From Clostridia bacterium (GTDB lineage: Bacteria; Bacillota; Clostridia; Oscillospirales; CAG-272), in NCBI GenBank assembly GCA_017463125.1, contig JAFTPV010000019.1:62001-126000 (forward strand): 64,000 nucleotides of DNA. Reading direction: 5' to 3'. Position 1 is the stretch's first letter; each line of letters starts with the position of its first letter. Below are positions 31,019-39,797 of the stretch, one piece after another. The notes beneath the pieces are model-generated. The model searched no databases. It was given only the letters and a program-made list of their open reading frames with translations, and had not been told where the DNA came from. A program made the translations under genes and the position numbers.

Positions 31019-31440
31019 AGTTTCCTACATTATAATTATATTATGCTCCCCGGAATATATTCGCCTGCGATTTTCATAGCCGTAGCTTTTGCGGTAAAAC
31101 AGACGATTAGCCGTATGGTTAAGTAGGCAATAATGAATATAGACGTGTATATGGCTGAAAACATAGGATAAAATGAAATCCAACCATTTACAAGATAGCA
31201 TACTCAGCGAAATATAAAATCTTGTAGAAAATGCAATGGACTTTACGCAAACAGCATTTTTATTGGTGCAGCGGTAAAAGGATGCAAAAATGTAAACAAA
31301 AGGTTCCAAATGCACTCGATTTTCTCAAAATGGGCATAAATTTTTCATCTTTGAAAAAGAAAATACACAATTTACAGCTCTTTTTTGAAAAAAGCAAGTC
31401 ACACTATGTAGCATCTGCCGAAGCGGCAAGAAAAAAATTC
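31019..31440. other. Non-coding spacer upstream of the rny promoter
   Basis: About 420 bp with no convincing gene. Short open frames exist on both strands (31025-31315 minus, 31231-31458 plus), but they lack ribosome sites and recognisable protein features. Confidence 0.5.
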
Positions 31441-31469
31441 TTGACTTTATGTAAATAATGTTATATAAT
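31441..31469 (+). promoter_or_regulatory. Sigma-A promoter of rny
   Basis: TTGACT (31441-31446), 17-bp spacer, perfect TATAAT (31464-31469). It predicts a 5' leader of about 110 nt before rny. Confidence 0.8.
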
Positions 31470-31479
31470 ATATATGTAT

Positions 31480-31574
31480 GATTGTCCATGCGCGCTTGCT
31501 CGTGGCTTCCCCTTTGACAGTCGTGCTAAAAAACATAATATTTGTAAACAGATAGATTACCCCAAAAAGTAATC
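31480..31574 (+). promoter_or_regulatory. Structured 5' leader of rny
   Basis: Two potential stem-loops: GATTGTC (31480-31486) with GACAGTC (31516-31522, one G-U pair), and GATTAC (31555-31560) with GTAATC (31569-31574) directly before the AAGGAGG ribosome site. They could tune translation or allow autoregulation; this is inferred only from complementarity. Confidence 0.4.
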
Positions 31575-31589
31575 AGAAGGAGGTGTAAA

Positions 31590-33131
31590 ATGGATCTTAT
31601 ACTTGCAATTGCTTTAATAGCTGTCGCTCTTGCCGCCGGTTTCCTCGTAGGATTTATGATTCGCAGAATCACAGCCGAGAAGAAGCTTGGGTCTGCGGAG
31701 CAGCAGGCAAAGAAGATACTTGAAGATGCTATCAAAAATGCAGAAAGTGCAAAAAAAGAATCTATTATTTCCGCAAAGGAAGAAATTTTTCAGCTTAAAA
31801 AAGAAGCCGATTTTGACGTAAAGGAAAGACGCAAAGAGGTGTCAAGGCTTGAGCGCAGAGTTACTCAGAAGGAGGAGGCTCTTGACGCAAAGCTTGAGTC
31901 CCTTGAGAAAAAGGAGGAGGCTCTTGCGGCTAAAAGCCAGGAGGCAGATAAAATCAAGGAGGAGATTCAGAAAACTCTTGAAGGTCAGCTTGCAATGCTT
32001 GAGAAGATTGCAGGACTTTCCCGTGAGGATGCCAAGGCAGAGCTTGTGGCAAAGCTTGACAGCGAGATGCAGCACGAAACGGCAATTAAAATTGCCGAAT
32101 ACGAGGAGAAATTCAAGGATGAGGCTGATACCAGGGCTCGCGATATTCTCTCTCTTGCAATTCAGCGATTTGCATCCGAGCACGTAAGTGAGGTTGCTAT
32201 TTCTGTTGTTCCTATCCCCAGCGATGAGATGAAGGGAAGAATCATCGGTCGTGAAGGCAGAAACATTCGTACTATCGAAAATCTTACCGGAGTTGAACTT
32301 ATTATTGATGACACTCCGGACGTAATAACGGTATCCGGCTTTGATCCTGTAAGACGTGAGATTGCAAGGCTCGCGCTTGAAAAGCTTGTCAGTGACGGCA
32401 GAATCCATCCTGCAAGAATTGAGGAGATGGTAGAGAAGGCACGCCGCGACGTTGACATCAGCATCAAGCAGGCAGGTGAAAAGGCAATATTTGAAACTGG
32501 TGTTCACGGCCTTCACCCCGAGCTTATCAAGCTCCTTGGCCGTATGAAGTACCGTACCTCTTACGGTCAGAACGCTCTTCGCCACTCTATCGAGGTTTCT
32601 ATGCTTTCGGGCGTTATGGCGGAGGAAATGGGCGTTGACGCAACTGCCGCAAGACGCGCGGGACTTCTTCACGATATAGGTAAGGCAATAACTGCCGAGG
32701 TTGACGGCTCGCACGTTCAGCTTGGTGTTGAGATTGCTACAAAGTACCGTGAGCATAAGGATATTATCCACGCAATCGAGGCGCACCACAATGACGTTGA
32801 ACCTCAGTCGGCTCTTGATTTCATCGTTCAGGCTGCCGATGCTATAAGTGCGGCACGTCCCGGAGCACGCCGCGAGGATGTTGAAAACTACATCAAGCGC
32901 TTGCAGAAGCTCGAGGAGGTTGCGGGTGACTTTGCCGGTGTTGAAAAAACATTTGCAATTCAGGCGGGCCGTGAGGTTCGTATTATGGTTAAGCCCGAGC
33001 AGGTAAGCGACGACAAGATGAAGATTCTTGCCCGCGATATTGCCAAGAAGATCGAAAACGAGCTTGACTATCCCGGTCAGATTAAGGTCAGCGTTATCAG
33101 AGAATCCAGAACGGTTGAGTACGCTAAATAA
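31590..33131 (+). CDS. rny: Ribonuclease Y
   Basis: A 513-residue membrane-anchored endoribonuclease that starts mRNA decay. The N-terminal transmembrane helix (about 3-25) is followed by a long charged coiled coil to about residue 200. A KH domain follows ([21 protein letters not shown]), then an HD domain with catalytic HDIGKA and HNDVEP segments. AGAAGGAGGT precedes the ATG. It is followed by ymdB, a pairing also seen in Bacillus. Confidence 0.97.
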   Translation: MDLILAIALIAVALAAGFLVGFMIRRITAEKKLGSAEQQAKKILEDAIKNAESAKKESIISAKEEIFQLKKEADFDVKERRKEVSRLERRVTQKEEALDAKLESLEKKEEALAAKSQEADKIKEEIQKTLEGQLAMLEKIAGLSREDAKAELVAKLDSEMQHETAIKIAEYEEKFKDEADTRARDILSLAIQRFASEHVSEVAISVVPIPSDEMKGRIIGREGRNIRTIENLTGVELIIDDTPDVITVSGFDPVRREIARLALEKLVSDGRIHPARIEEMVEKARRDVDISIKQAGEKAIFETGVHGLHPELIKLLGRMKYRTSYGQNALRHSIEVSMLSGVMAEEMGVDATAARRAGLLHDIGKAITAEVDGSHVQLGVEIATKYREHKDIIHAIEAHHNDVEPQSALDFIVQAADAISAARPGARREDVENYIKRLQKLEEVAGDFAGVEKTFAIQAGREVRIMVKPEQVSDDKMKILARDIAKKIENELDYPGQIKVSVIRESRTVEYAK

Positions 33132-33248
33132 TTTTGAAAATAAAAAACGCGCTTTTGCGTAAAGCTTGGACTGTTGCGGTTTAGCGTGACAGTCCTTTCT
33201 TATCTTCACAGTCTAAAAATTCCCCTATGGGATAGAAAAGAGAAAAAT

Positions 33249-34022
33249 TTGAAAATACTTGCAATAGGTGACGTAACAAGTCCTGCGGGGCTTGAACATC
33301 TCAAAAAAAATCTCTGGAAATTCAGAAAGACACACCAAATCGACTTTTGCGTTGTGAACGGAGAGAACGCTTCGTTCATTACGGGGATTTCTCCCGATGG
33401 GGCGGTAGAGCTTTTGCGCGCCGGCGCTGACTGCATAACGGGTGGAAATCACACGATGCAGAATAAGTCCATTTATACCTATCTTGACGAAACGAGAGAA
33501 ATTTTAAGACCTATAAATTTTGGCGACAGCGCCCCCGGCAGAGGCTACACGGTTTTAGACTGTAACGGCTATCGTGTTCTTGTAATTTCCGCAATGGGTA
33601 ACGTGCATATCGAGCCTACTCTTGATAATCCATTCGGATTTATCGACATAGTGTTAAGGGAAGAAGAAGGAAAATACGACGTTTCTATACTTGATATTCA
33701 TGCCGAGGCGACGGGTGAGAAGCTGGCGATAGGCTACGGCTACGACGGAAAAATCAACGTGATTTTCGGTACTCACACCCATGTTAAAACTGCCGATTTA
33801 CAGATTTTACCTGGCGGTACGGGATACATTACCGACGTCGGAATGTGCGGTGAGTCGGGCGGTGTTATTGGAATGGATGCCGCGTGCGTCGTTGAGCGCA
33901 TGAGAACAAGACTGCCTAAAAAATTCGTTGCCGCCCTTGGCGCTACCACAGCAGACGGAGCTATATTTACCGTTGATATATCGAACGGCAGGGTTACTTC
34001 TGTCGAGTCGGTGAAATTCTGA
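33249..34022 (+). CDS. ymdB: YmdB-type metallophosphoesterase
   Basis: A 257-residue phosphodiesterase of the TIGR00282/YmdB family, which hydrolyses cyclic nucleotides and affects biofilm and sporulation decisions in Bacillus. Metal-binding blocks are GDV near the start, VVNGENA, ITGGNHTMQN and FGTHTHVKTAD. The conserved start KILAIGDV follows a TTG at 33249, which I take as the initiator; the frame opens at 33174, but that extension is not family-like. rny lies upstream, separated by a small hairpin (GGACTGT 33168-33174 / ACAGTCC 33189-33195). Confidence 0.9.
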   Translation: MKILAIGDVTSPAGLEHLKKNLWKFRKTHQIDFCVVNGENASFITGISPDGAVELLRAGADCITGGNHTMQNKSIYTYLDETREILRPINFGDSAPGRGYTVLDCNGYRVLVISAMGNVHIEPTLDNPFGFIDIVLREEEGKYDVSILDIHAEATGEKLAIGYGYDGKINVIFGTHTHVKTADLQILPGGTGYITDVGMCGESGGVIGMDAACVVERMRTRLPKKFVAALGATTADGAIFTVDISNGRVTSVESVKF

Positions 34023-34067
34023 TTTTCACATCATAATGCTAATTAAACTTTACAAAAGGCTATAAAA

Positions 34068-35942
34068 ATGGAGCTTAAAACACAAATTGCAGTAATCGGC
34101 GCAGGCCACGCAGGCATTGAAGCTGCGCTTGCTTCGGCAAGAATGGGCATTGATACGGTGCTATTTACAATGAATCTTGACGCAGTGGGAAATATGCCCT
34201 GCAACCCCTCTATCGGCGGAAGTGCAAAGGGGCATCTCGTCTTTGAAATAGATGCTTTAGGCGGTGAGATGGGATACGCGGCAGACCGCGCTACCATACA
34301 GTCGAGAACGCTTAATCTCGGCAAGGGCGCTGCCGTTCATTCTAAGCGCGTTCAGGCAGACAGAGCACTTTATAAGACTCTGATGAAAAAGACTATCGAA
34401 GAAGAGCCTAAGCTGCGGCTTGTGCAGGCGGAGATAACCGAACTGCTCACCGAGGATGGTTATGTCAGCGGAGTCGTTACGCATCTTGGCGAGGTGTGGT
34501 GCGCATCGCGCGTAATAATAGCGAGCGGAACCTTCCTCGAGAGCCAGATTTTCGTAGGGGATAAGGTATATTCCGCAGGCCCCGACGGAATGACTGCGGC
34601 AAAGGGACTTTCCGATTCTTTAAGAAAACTCGGCATAACTCTCCAGCGCTTTAAGACAGGAACACCCGCAAGAGTGCATAGGCGCTCTATCGACCTTGAT
34701 TCCCTTGAAATTCAGGCAGGTGAGGAGGAGCCGACGCCCTATTCGGTTCGCTCACCCGAGAGGACGGGCGCAGATACAAATGCTGTGCCCTGCCACGTGG
34801 TATATACTAATAAAAATACGCACAAGGTGATACTTGACAACCTCTCGCGCTCGGCAATGTATTCGGGAAATATTACGGGCGAAGGACCGAGATACTGTCC
34901 GTCGATTGAAACAAAGCTCGTGCGTTTTGCAGACAAGGAGCGCCACCAGCTCTTCGTTGAGCCTTGTGGTCTTGATACTGACGAGATGTACATCCAGGGC
35001 TTTTCTACCTCAATGCCAACCGATGTGCAGTATGAGATGCTCCATAGCCTCGACGGCTTTGAAAAAGCGGAAATCATGCGCTATGCTTACGCTATTGAAT
35101 ACGACTGTGCCGACCCCACCGAAATGCTCCCGACTCTTGAATTTAAGGCTGTCAAGGGACTTTACGGCGCGGGACAGTTCAATGGCACGTCGGGATATGA
35201 GGAAGCAGCGGCGCAGGGACTCGTTGCGGGAATAAACGCAGCTCTTGCAGAGCAGGGCAGAGAGCCGATGATACTCTCGCGCTCCTCGTCTTATATCGGC
35301 GTCTTGATTGACGACCTTGTGACAAAGGGTACGGCAGAGCCTTACCGTATGATGACCTCGAGAAGCGAATACAGACTTCTACTCCGACAGGATAATGCCG
35401 ACCTCCGTCTTACCGAAATAGGTCACAGCGTCGGACTTGTTGACGATGAAAGATACGAAAAATTCCTTACAAAAAAGGCAATGATAGAAAAAGAAGTCGC
35501 AAGGCTTGAAAAAACCACAGTAGCGCCGACAGATGCGGTGAACGCACTTCTTCGCGAGTGCGGCTCAACCGAAATCACTACGGGAATAAAGCTTGCGGAG
35601 CTTCTCCGACGCCCCGAAATAAGCTATAACGCACTCGCCTCGATAGACCCCTCGCGCCCTGAGCTTCCAAAAGGCGTCAGGGTCACCGCCGAGGTGCAGG
35701 TGAAATACGAGGGCTATATCAAGCGCGAGCTTGCCGAGGTTGAGCGCCAAAAAAAGCTTGAGGAAAAGAAGCTCCCCGATAATATTTCCTATAAGGATAT
35801 ACTCGGTCTGCGCCTTGAAGCAGCCGAAAAGCTTGAAAAAATAAAGCCGCAAAGCGTCGGTCAAGCCTCGCGTATCAGCGGTGTCAACCCCGCCGATATC
35901 AGCGTCCTTCTTATCTATCTCTCGCAGGGAAAAACAAAATAA
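34068..35942 (+). CDS. mnmG: tRNA uridine-5-carboxymethylaminomethyl modification enzyme MnmG
   Basis: A 624-residue FAD-dependent enzyme that, with MnmE, modifies U34 of certain tRNAs. The FAD-binding GAGHAGIEAA is at residues 11-20, and MPCNPSIGGSAKGHL, the PRYCPSIE block and GQFNGTSGYEEAAAQG are all intact. Length is normal. In many Firmicutes it neighbours mnmE and rsmG by the origin; here those are absent from the window. Confidence 0.97.
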   Translation: MELKTQIAVIGAGHAGIEAALASARMGIDTVLFTMNLDAVGNMPCNPSIGGSAKGHLVFEIDALGGEMGYAADRATIQSRTLNLGKGAAVHSKRVQADRALYKTLMKKTIEEEPKLRLVQAEITELLTEDGYVSGVVTHLGEVWCASRVIIASGTFLESQIFVGDKVYSAGPDGMTAAKGLSDSLRKLGITLQRFKTGTPARVHRRSIDLDSLEIQAGEEEPTPYSVRSPERTGADTNAVPCHVVYTNKNTHKVILDNLSRSAMYSGNITGEGPRYCPSIETKLVRFADKERHQLFVEPCGLDTDEMYIQGFSTSMPTDVQYEMLHSLDGFEKAEIMRYAYAIEYDCADPTEMLPTLEFKAVKGLYGAGQFNGTSGYEEAAAQGLVAGINAALAEQGREPMILSRSSSYIGVLIDDLVTKGTAEPYRMMTSRSEYRLLLRQDNADLRLTEIGHSVGLVDDERYEKFLTKKAMIEKEVARLEKTTVAPTDAVNALLRECGSTEITTGIKLAELLRRPEISYNALASIDPSRPELPKGVRVTAEVQVKYEGYIKRELAEVERQKKLEEKKLPDNISYKDILGLRLEAAEKLEKIKPQSVGQASRISGVNPADISVLLIYLSQGKTK

Positions 35943-35996
35943 AAGCCCTAACTTTTGCAAAAATACACTTAAAATGCAAACCAAAATATACAAAAG

Positions 35997-36032
35997 AAGG
36001 CGCTTGCGGATTTCTCCGCAAGCGCCTTTTGA
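35997..36032 (+). terminator. Terminator after mnmG
   Basis: Perfect 14-bp arms (35997-36010 and 36015-36028, core GGCGCTTGCGGA) with a 4-nt loop and a short TTTT. It also faces the 3' end of the MACPF gene. Confidence 0.85.
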
Positions 36033-36079
36033 AAATGTTGCTCGATTAAAACGAAAATATTTCTAAAAGAATTTTTGGT

Positions 36080-39000
36080 TTAAGGTTTTATGATATCGAA
36101 ATATCCTATTGACCAATCAGCATCTTTTGCATAATCGCCTGTTTCGTGTATTGCCACATAACCCAATGTGCCATAATTAGCCTCCGAACCCGCTGTGTAT
36201 TTGAAAATGTACCATTGCCACTCTCCGGTGCCTTGCATAGGGGTGATGCCCTCGAATTTAGCACCTTCGCCGGAAGGATTATGTCCGAACAACAGGTAAT
36301 ATCCGACAGGAATCTTCGCGTAGCAAATTTCATAATAAACAGTATTCGCCTCGTTGTTGTTTGGTTGTTCTATGCCTCCGATATGATATTTGTTTATGGT
36401 ATCGTATGAATGTATATCAATTTCATACTTAGTGGGTAATTTATTTTCCGAAGAGGACGGGGAAACTTTTAAGTCTACATGATCGTCATCTCCATATATT
36501 ATATAGTCCATCTCACCGTCTGTAAATACACTCGTATCCAAGAGCCTGTCACCTGATATTGTTAACCACTTTGCGTATAGAGTTAAGTTTCTCGGATTTT
36601 GAGTTATGTCCTCGTCGAACTCTTGAGTACACTCTATATCATAGCACCAACCAAGATGGTAATTAAATTCAGAATAAATGTTATTGTCGTACAATTTAGG
36701 CATAACAAACGGCTCTTCCACATTATAGATGTCCGTATCATAAACCGCGCCGTTCGTCATATATGTTATGGTATATACATTAAGCGTGTAAACCGCGTGG
36801 ATAGATATGTTGGAAGCTATTATGGTGTAATCCTCCCACGCTGCTGTATATCCTGTTTTTTCAGGAACCGCCGGAGCTACAACGGTGTCAATAGTATCTT
36901 CGTTAAAGGAAATTGCCTTAACAATGTCACCGTCTGCATAGAACGTTGCCGTGTACGTTGGCTTCGGAGTATAAACTACGTTTACTATCGTGTCAACGGG
37001 CGAGAGCGTATAGGATTCCCACGCGCTGTAGTATCCCTTTTTTGTCGGGGGTGTAGGCTCTGTGATACTACTCATATTGTCTTCGTTAAAGGTCAATATA
37101 GCTATTGTGTTTGTGCCGTCAAGGAAGGTAAGGGTATAAATAGGTTTTTCTGAATATACTGCATTTACAGTAATGCTATCTGTACCAAGAGTATAGCTCT
37201 CCCACGTACCATAGAAGCCTGTCTTTTCAGGTACGGCAGGGATAGTTATATTTTTATCCTCAACTGTAAAATTGTCCGTACCGACAACCTTGCCGTCGGC
37301 AACGAAGGTTATTGTATAAGTTACAGGGCTCCATTTTAGGTAGATAGTAATGTCGGTGGTTACAGGCTTTTCAAAGTTAAAGCCGCTTGTCAGATCCGCA
37401 TCCACACAATACGCCTCAAATTTATATCCCGCATAGCTCGGAGTAAAGCTTGGGGTGTAGATATCTCCGTAATTTACGTAAACGGGGTCGATAGTATAGC
37501 CGTCGATATTCGTAATAAATTTAATCTCCGGTTTATATTCCTCCCATTTTGCGTATAAAATAATATTATCGGTAATAGGATCGGAACCAAAGTTATACTC
37601 TGTGATGAAATAAGGATCCTTGTACCATCCTAAGAATACATATTCATATGGAACGTTTAAGAGCTTTGGCGAGCTTATTTGTCTGCCATAGCGAAGCTCG
37701 CGATATCTTATGGGATCTTCTATTTCAACACCGTCAAGGTTGGTTTCAAATTCTACACTATAGGTTTTTGATACCCTTACCGTGATGGTTTTCTTGATAT
37801 CTCCTGCTGATACAACAACACTGAGAACTGTGTTATTGGGAATAGTAGCATCTATGATAAGCTCGGTGTTATCGTCACTTATGGTTACATAATCGTTGGG
37901 GGTGCTAAGACGGATGCTTTTGGTATATCCTATAGCATCATCAGGCGAAACGGTAAATGTTACCCGGTTTTCCGTTCCGGCAAAAACCTCATACTCTCCG
38001 TTCACAGCCTCCCTTCCGTTAACAAGAACGGAATCTATACTGGTGGGTTGCTTGATTTCGGGGATTCCCGCATTTTGAGCAAGAATGTTATAGTTTTCTA
38101 TACCGTATTTCATAAAGTAGCCTTGGAGCTGTTCGGCTCTTGATCCCTTTTGCTCAACACCATCTTCATCTACCCATATATAATCGGTGCTGGTATCCTT
38201 TTCGGGATCGATAAGATCCCAAATCGGCCAAAGCGAACCGGAATCTTTTATTCCAATAAGTGATGAATGATCTTCGAGTGATTTTTGCCAATCTCCATAC
38301 ATTGCGCCGATATCAGTATCGGCAAGCATTGCAAAATCACCGCCACCGAGAACCTCTAGAGTGTTTTTGATATATATTCTTTTGCTTTCCGCCTCTTGCC
38401 TATATCCTGTTTCAACAGAAACATCGGTTTTCGCACTCCATGCACGAACACTTGTTGACACCTTGGCACTCATATCAAAGAAATCTGTTTCTTCTTCACT
38501 GGTATAAAGATAATAAGAGTTTATTTTTCCGCCCATTACCGCACCTGTGATAAAATGAGTTCCATATTTATTGAAAAGTTCCGCAGGAGACATGTCCGAA
38601 TAAAGATCTTTTTCAAATCCTTCGGACAACATAGCGCGGTACTGATCAGTAGTACCCTGCATGACTATGTAGAATTTCTGATTATTAAACGTCATGACGT
38701 GGAAATATTTCGATTTTGCCGTTTCGCTTCCGCCGGAAAAGTTGGTACTGACGCTAACACTACCGCCAACTTTCTTCTTGCCCCACGAAACGTTTACGTT
38801 GAGTCCTGCATTCCACTCTTCCATAAAGGTGTCAATGCTTTCGCTTTGAACCTCGCTAATATAATTGCTCTTAGAGTCAACTTTGAGAAGCCTTAGATTC
38901 ATTAACTCGTCAGTCTTAAATATGGGAGATGAGGTCTTTACTGTTTTGTCGTAAAATACAGATGAATTTATAACGTCAAAGCCGTAGCCGAGGAAGGACT

Positions 39001-39397
39001 CCTGCATTGTCAGCTCGTCAAACTGCGAATAATAGCCGCTGCTTGCAATGGCACCTTCGATGAGGTTGACCTTAAGCTCCTCGGAGTAGGGCGAGGTTGA
39101 GTAGCGAATACCGTCGCCGTTAGCCTTGGCCTTTATAATATGCTCGCCGTCTTTAATGCTAGAGGCGGGGTACTTATTCTCGTCGCAGAAATACTCTTTT
39201 CCATCAATGCTGATGGTGTATTTCGTCGCGTACTCGACGGGATTCCACGTAACGTACCCGCCCTCAATTCTGACTCCCGTCGGCGCGGGGAGTCCCGTTG
39301 CGCTGTTGCCCGTAATGACGTCTTGTGCCGCGTCACAGGCAACAAGAGTGAAAACAAGACAAAGCGCGAAAAGAATTGCTAATAGTCGTTTTTTCAT
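36080..39397 (-). CDS. MACPF-domain lipoprotein with InlB-type repeats
   Basis: A 1105-residue surface lipoprotein. Lipobox LVAC (Cys21) is followed by a fibronectin-III-like module (about 36-115) and a membrane-attack-complex/perforin domain (about 120-440). The MACPF signature reads YGTHFITGAVMGG at 278-290. After a beta-rich linker come about six InlB/Listeria-Bacteroides-type beta repeats from about residue 546 to 960 (blocks ending in YAKWEE, WESYT or YAKW). A unique C-terminal domain of about 130 residues ends the protein. Start ATG 39397 has GGAGGTTT upstream. Known MACPF proteins often form pores; whether this one does is not shown. A small XRE regulator is divergent from it. Confidence 0.9.
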   Translation of the reverse strand: MKKRLLAILFALCLVFTLVACDAAQDVITGNSATGLPAPTGVRIEGGYVTWNPVEYATKYTISIDGKEYFCDENKYPASSIKDGEHIIKAKANGDGIRYSTSPYSEELKVNLIEGAIASSGYYSQFDELTMQESFLGYGFDVINSSVFYDKTVKTSSPIFKTDELMNLRLLKVDSKSNYISEVQSESIDTFMEEWNAGLNVNVSWGKKKVGGSVSVSTNFSGGSETAKSKYFHVMTFNNQKFYIVMQGTTDQYRAMLSEGFEKDLYSDMSPAELFNKYGTHFITGAVMGGKINSYYLYTSEEETDFFDMSAKVSTSVRAWSAKTDVSVETGYRQEAESKRIYIKNTLEVLGGGDFAMLADTDIGAMYGDWQKSLEDHSSLIGIKDSGSLWPIWDLIDPEKDTSTDYIWVDEDGVEQKGSRAEQLQGYFMKYGIENYNILAQNAGIPEIKQPTSIDSVLVNGREAVNGEYEVFAGTENRVTFTVSPDDAIGYTKSIRLSTPNDYVTISDDNTELIIDATIPNNTVLSVVVSAGDIKKTITVRVSKTYSVEFETNLDGVEIEDPIRYRELRYGRQISSPKLLNVPYEYVFLGWYKDPYFITEYNFGSDPITDNIILYAKWEEYKPEIKFITNIDGYTIDPVYVNYGDIYTPSFTPSYAGYKFEAYCVDADLTSGFNFEKPVTTDITIYLKWSPVTYTITFVADGKVVGTDNFTVEDKNITIPAVPEKTGFYGTWESYTLGTDSITVNAVYSEKPIYTLTFLDGTNTIAILTFNEDNMSSITEPTPPTKKGYYSAWESYTLSPVDTIVNVVYTPKPTYTATFYADGDIVKAISFNEDTIDTVVAPAVPEKTGYTAAWEDYTIIASNISIHAVYTLNVYTITYMTNGAVYDTDIYNVEEPFVMPKLYDNNIYSEFNYHLGWCYDIECTQEFDEDITQNPRNLTLYAKWLTISGDRLLDTSVFTDGEMDYIIYGDDDHVDLKVSPSSSENKLPTKYEIDIHSYDTINKYHIGGIEQPNNNEANTVYYEICYAKIPVGYYLLFGHNPSGEGAKFEGITPMQGTGEWQWYIFKYTAGSEANYGTLGYVAIHETGDYAKDADWSIGYFDIIKP

Positions 39398-39440
39398 TAG
39401 ATAAACCTCCGAATGTTTGTTGTGGCATAGCCTTAGGTAT

Positions 39441-39469
39441 ATTATACTCAATTATTGAGTAAATGTCAA
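39441..39469 (-). promoter_or_regulatory. Perfect consensus sigma-A promoter of the MACPF gene
   Basis: On the minus strand TTGACA (39464-39469), exactly 17 bp, then TATAAT (39441-39446). This is a full match to the sigma-A consensus. The spacer is largely filled by a 15-bp palindrome, the likely operator. Confidence 0.85.
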
Positions 39470-39485
39470 TACTCAATTTTTGAGT
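39446..39485. promoter_or_regulatory. Paired palindromic operators for the divergent XRE regulator
   Basis: Two copies of the palindrome ACTCAATTNTTGAGT: 39446-39460 (centre A) and 39471-39485 (centre T), 25 bp apart centre to centre. The first lies within the MACPF promoter spacer. The second lies upstream of its -35 and just before the AT-rich promoter region of the regulator gene (TATACTATATAAT, about 39499-39511). Confidence 0.7.
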
Positions 39486-39533
39486 ATGATAAACTTTCTA
39501 TACTATATAATAAAACATAATAGGAGGTTTATC

Positions 39534-39740
39534 ATGAATTACAGGATGAGGATGCGAAATTTGAGGGAGGACAGGGATTTGACGCAGCGCGAGGTTGGCG
39601 CGGTTATCAACAAGTCGCAGCAGGGATACAGTCATATCGAAGAGGGTAGAGCGGAGCTTAAAATTGACGATATGATTAAGCTTTGCAGATTTTACAACGT
39701 GACGGCAGATTATTTCGTCGGAATGAGTGACGGGGTGTAA
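39534..39740 (+). CDS. Small XRE-family regulator divergent from the MACPF gene
   Basis: A 68-residue protein that is almost entirely a Cro/C1-type helix-turn-helix (LREDRDLTQREVGAVINKSQQGYSHIE, then the YNVTADYFVG end typical of the family). The ATG at 39534 has a perfect AGGAGG 8 bp upstream. The open frame upstream of it is non-family-like. It probably represses itself and the MACPF gene through the palindromes in the shared intergenic region. Confidence 0.9.
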   Translation: MNYRMRMRNLREDRDLTQREVGAVINKSQQGYSHIEEGRAELKIDDMIKLCRFYNVTADYFVGMSDGV

Positions 39741-39742
39741 AA

Positions 39743-39775
39743 TAAAAATCTCCCCCTATGGCACAGGGGGAGAAA
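39743..39775 (-). terminator. Terminator of the EamA transporter gene
   Basis: Arms TCTCCCCCT (39749-39757) and AGGGGGAGA (39765-39773). The T-run is on the minus strand (TTTTTATTTT), so it ends transcripts of the minus-strand transporter, and may also slow plus-strand readthrough from the XRE gene. Confidence 0.75.
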
Positions 39776-39797
39776 ATATGCATATATTTGTAAACTA

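Noticed and set aside
31025-31458. Two short open frames (minus 31025-31315, plus 31231-31458) in the hrcA-rny spacer
   Set aside because: No ribosome-binding sites, no hydrophobic or domain pattern, and the plus-strand one ends inside the rny promoter.
31842-33209. 455-residue open frame antisense to rny
   Set aside because: It lies wholly over the strongly supported RNase Y gene, lacks a ribosome site, and its translation shows no domain; it reflects codon bias of the real gene.
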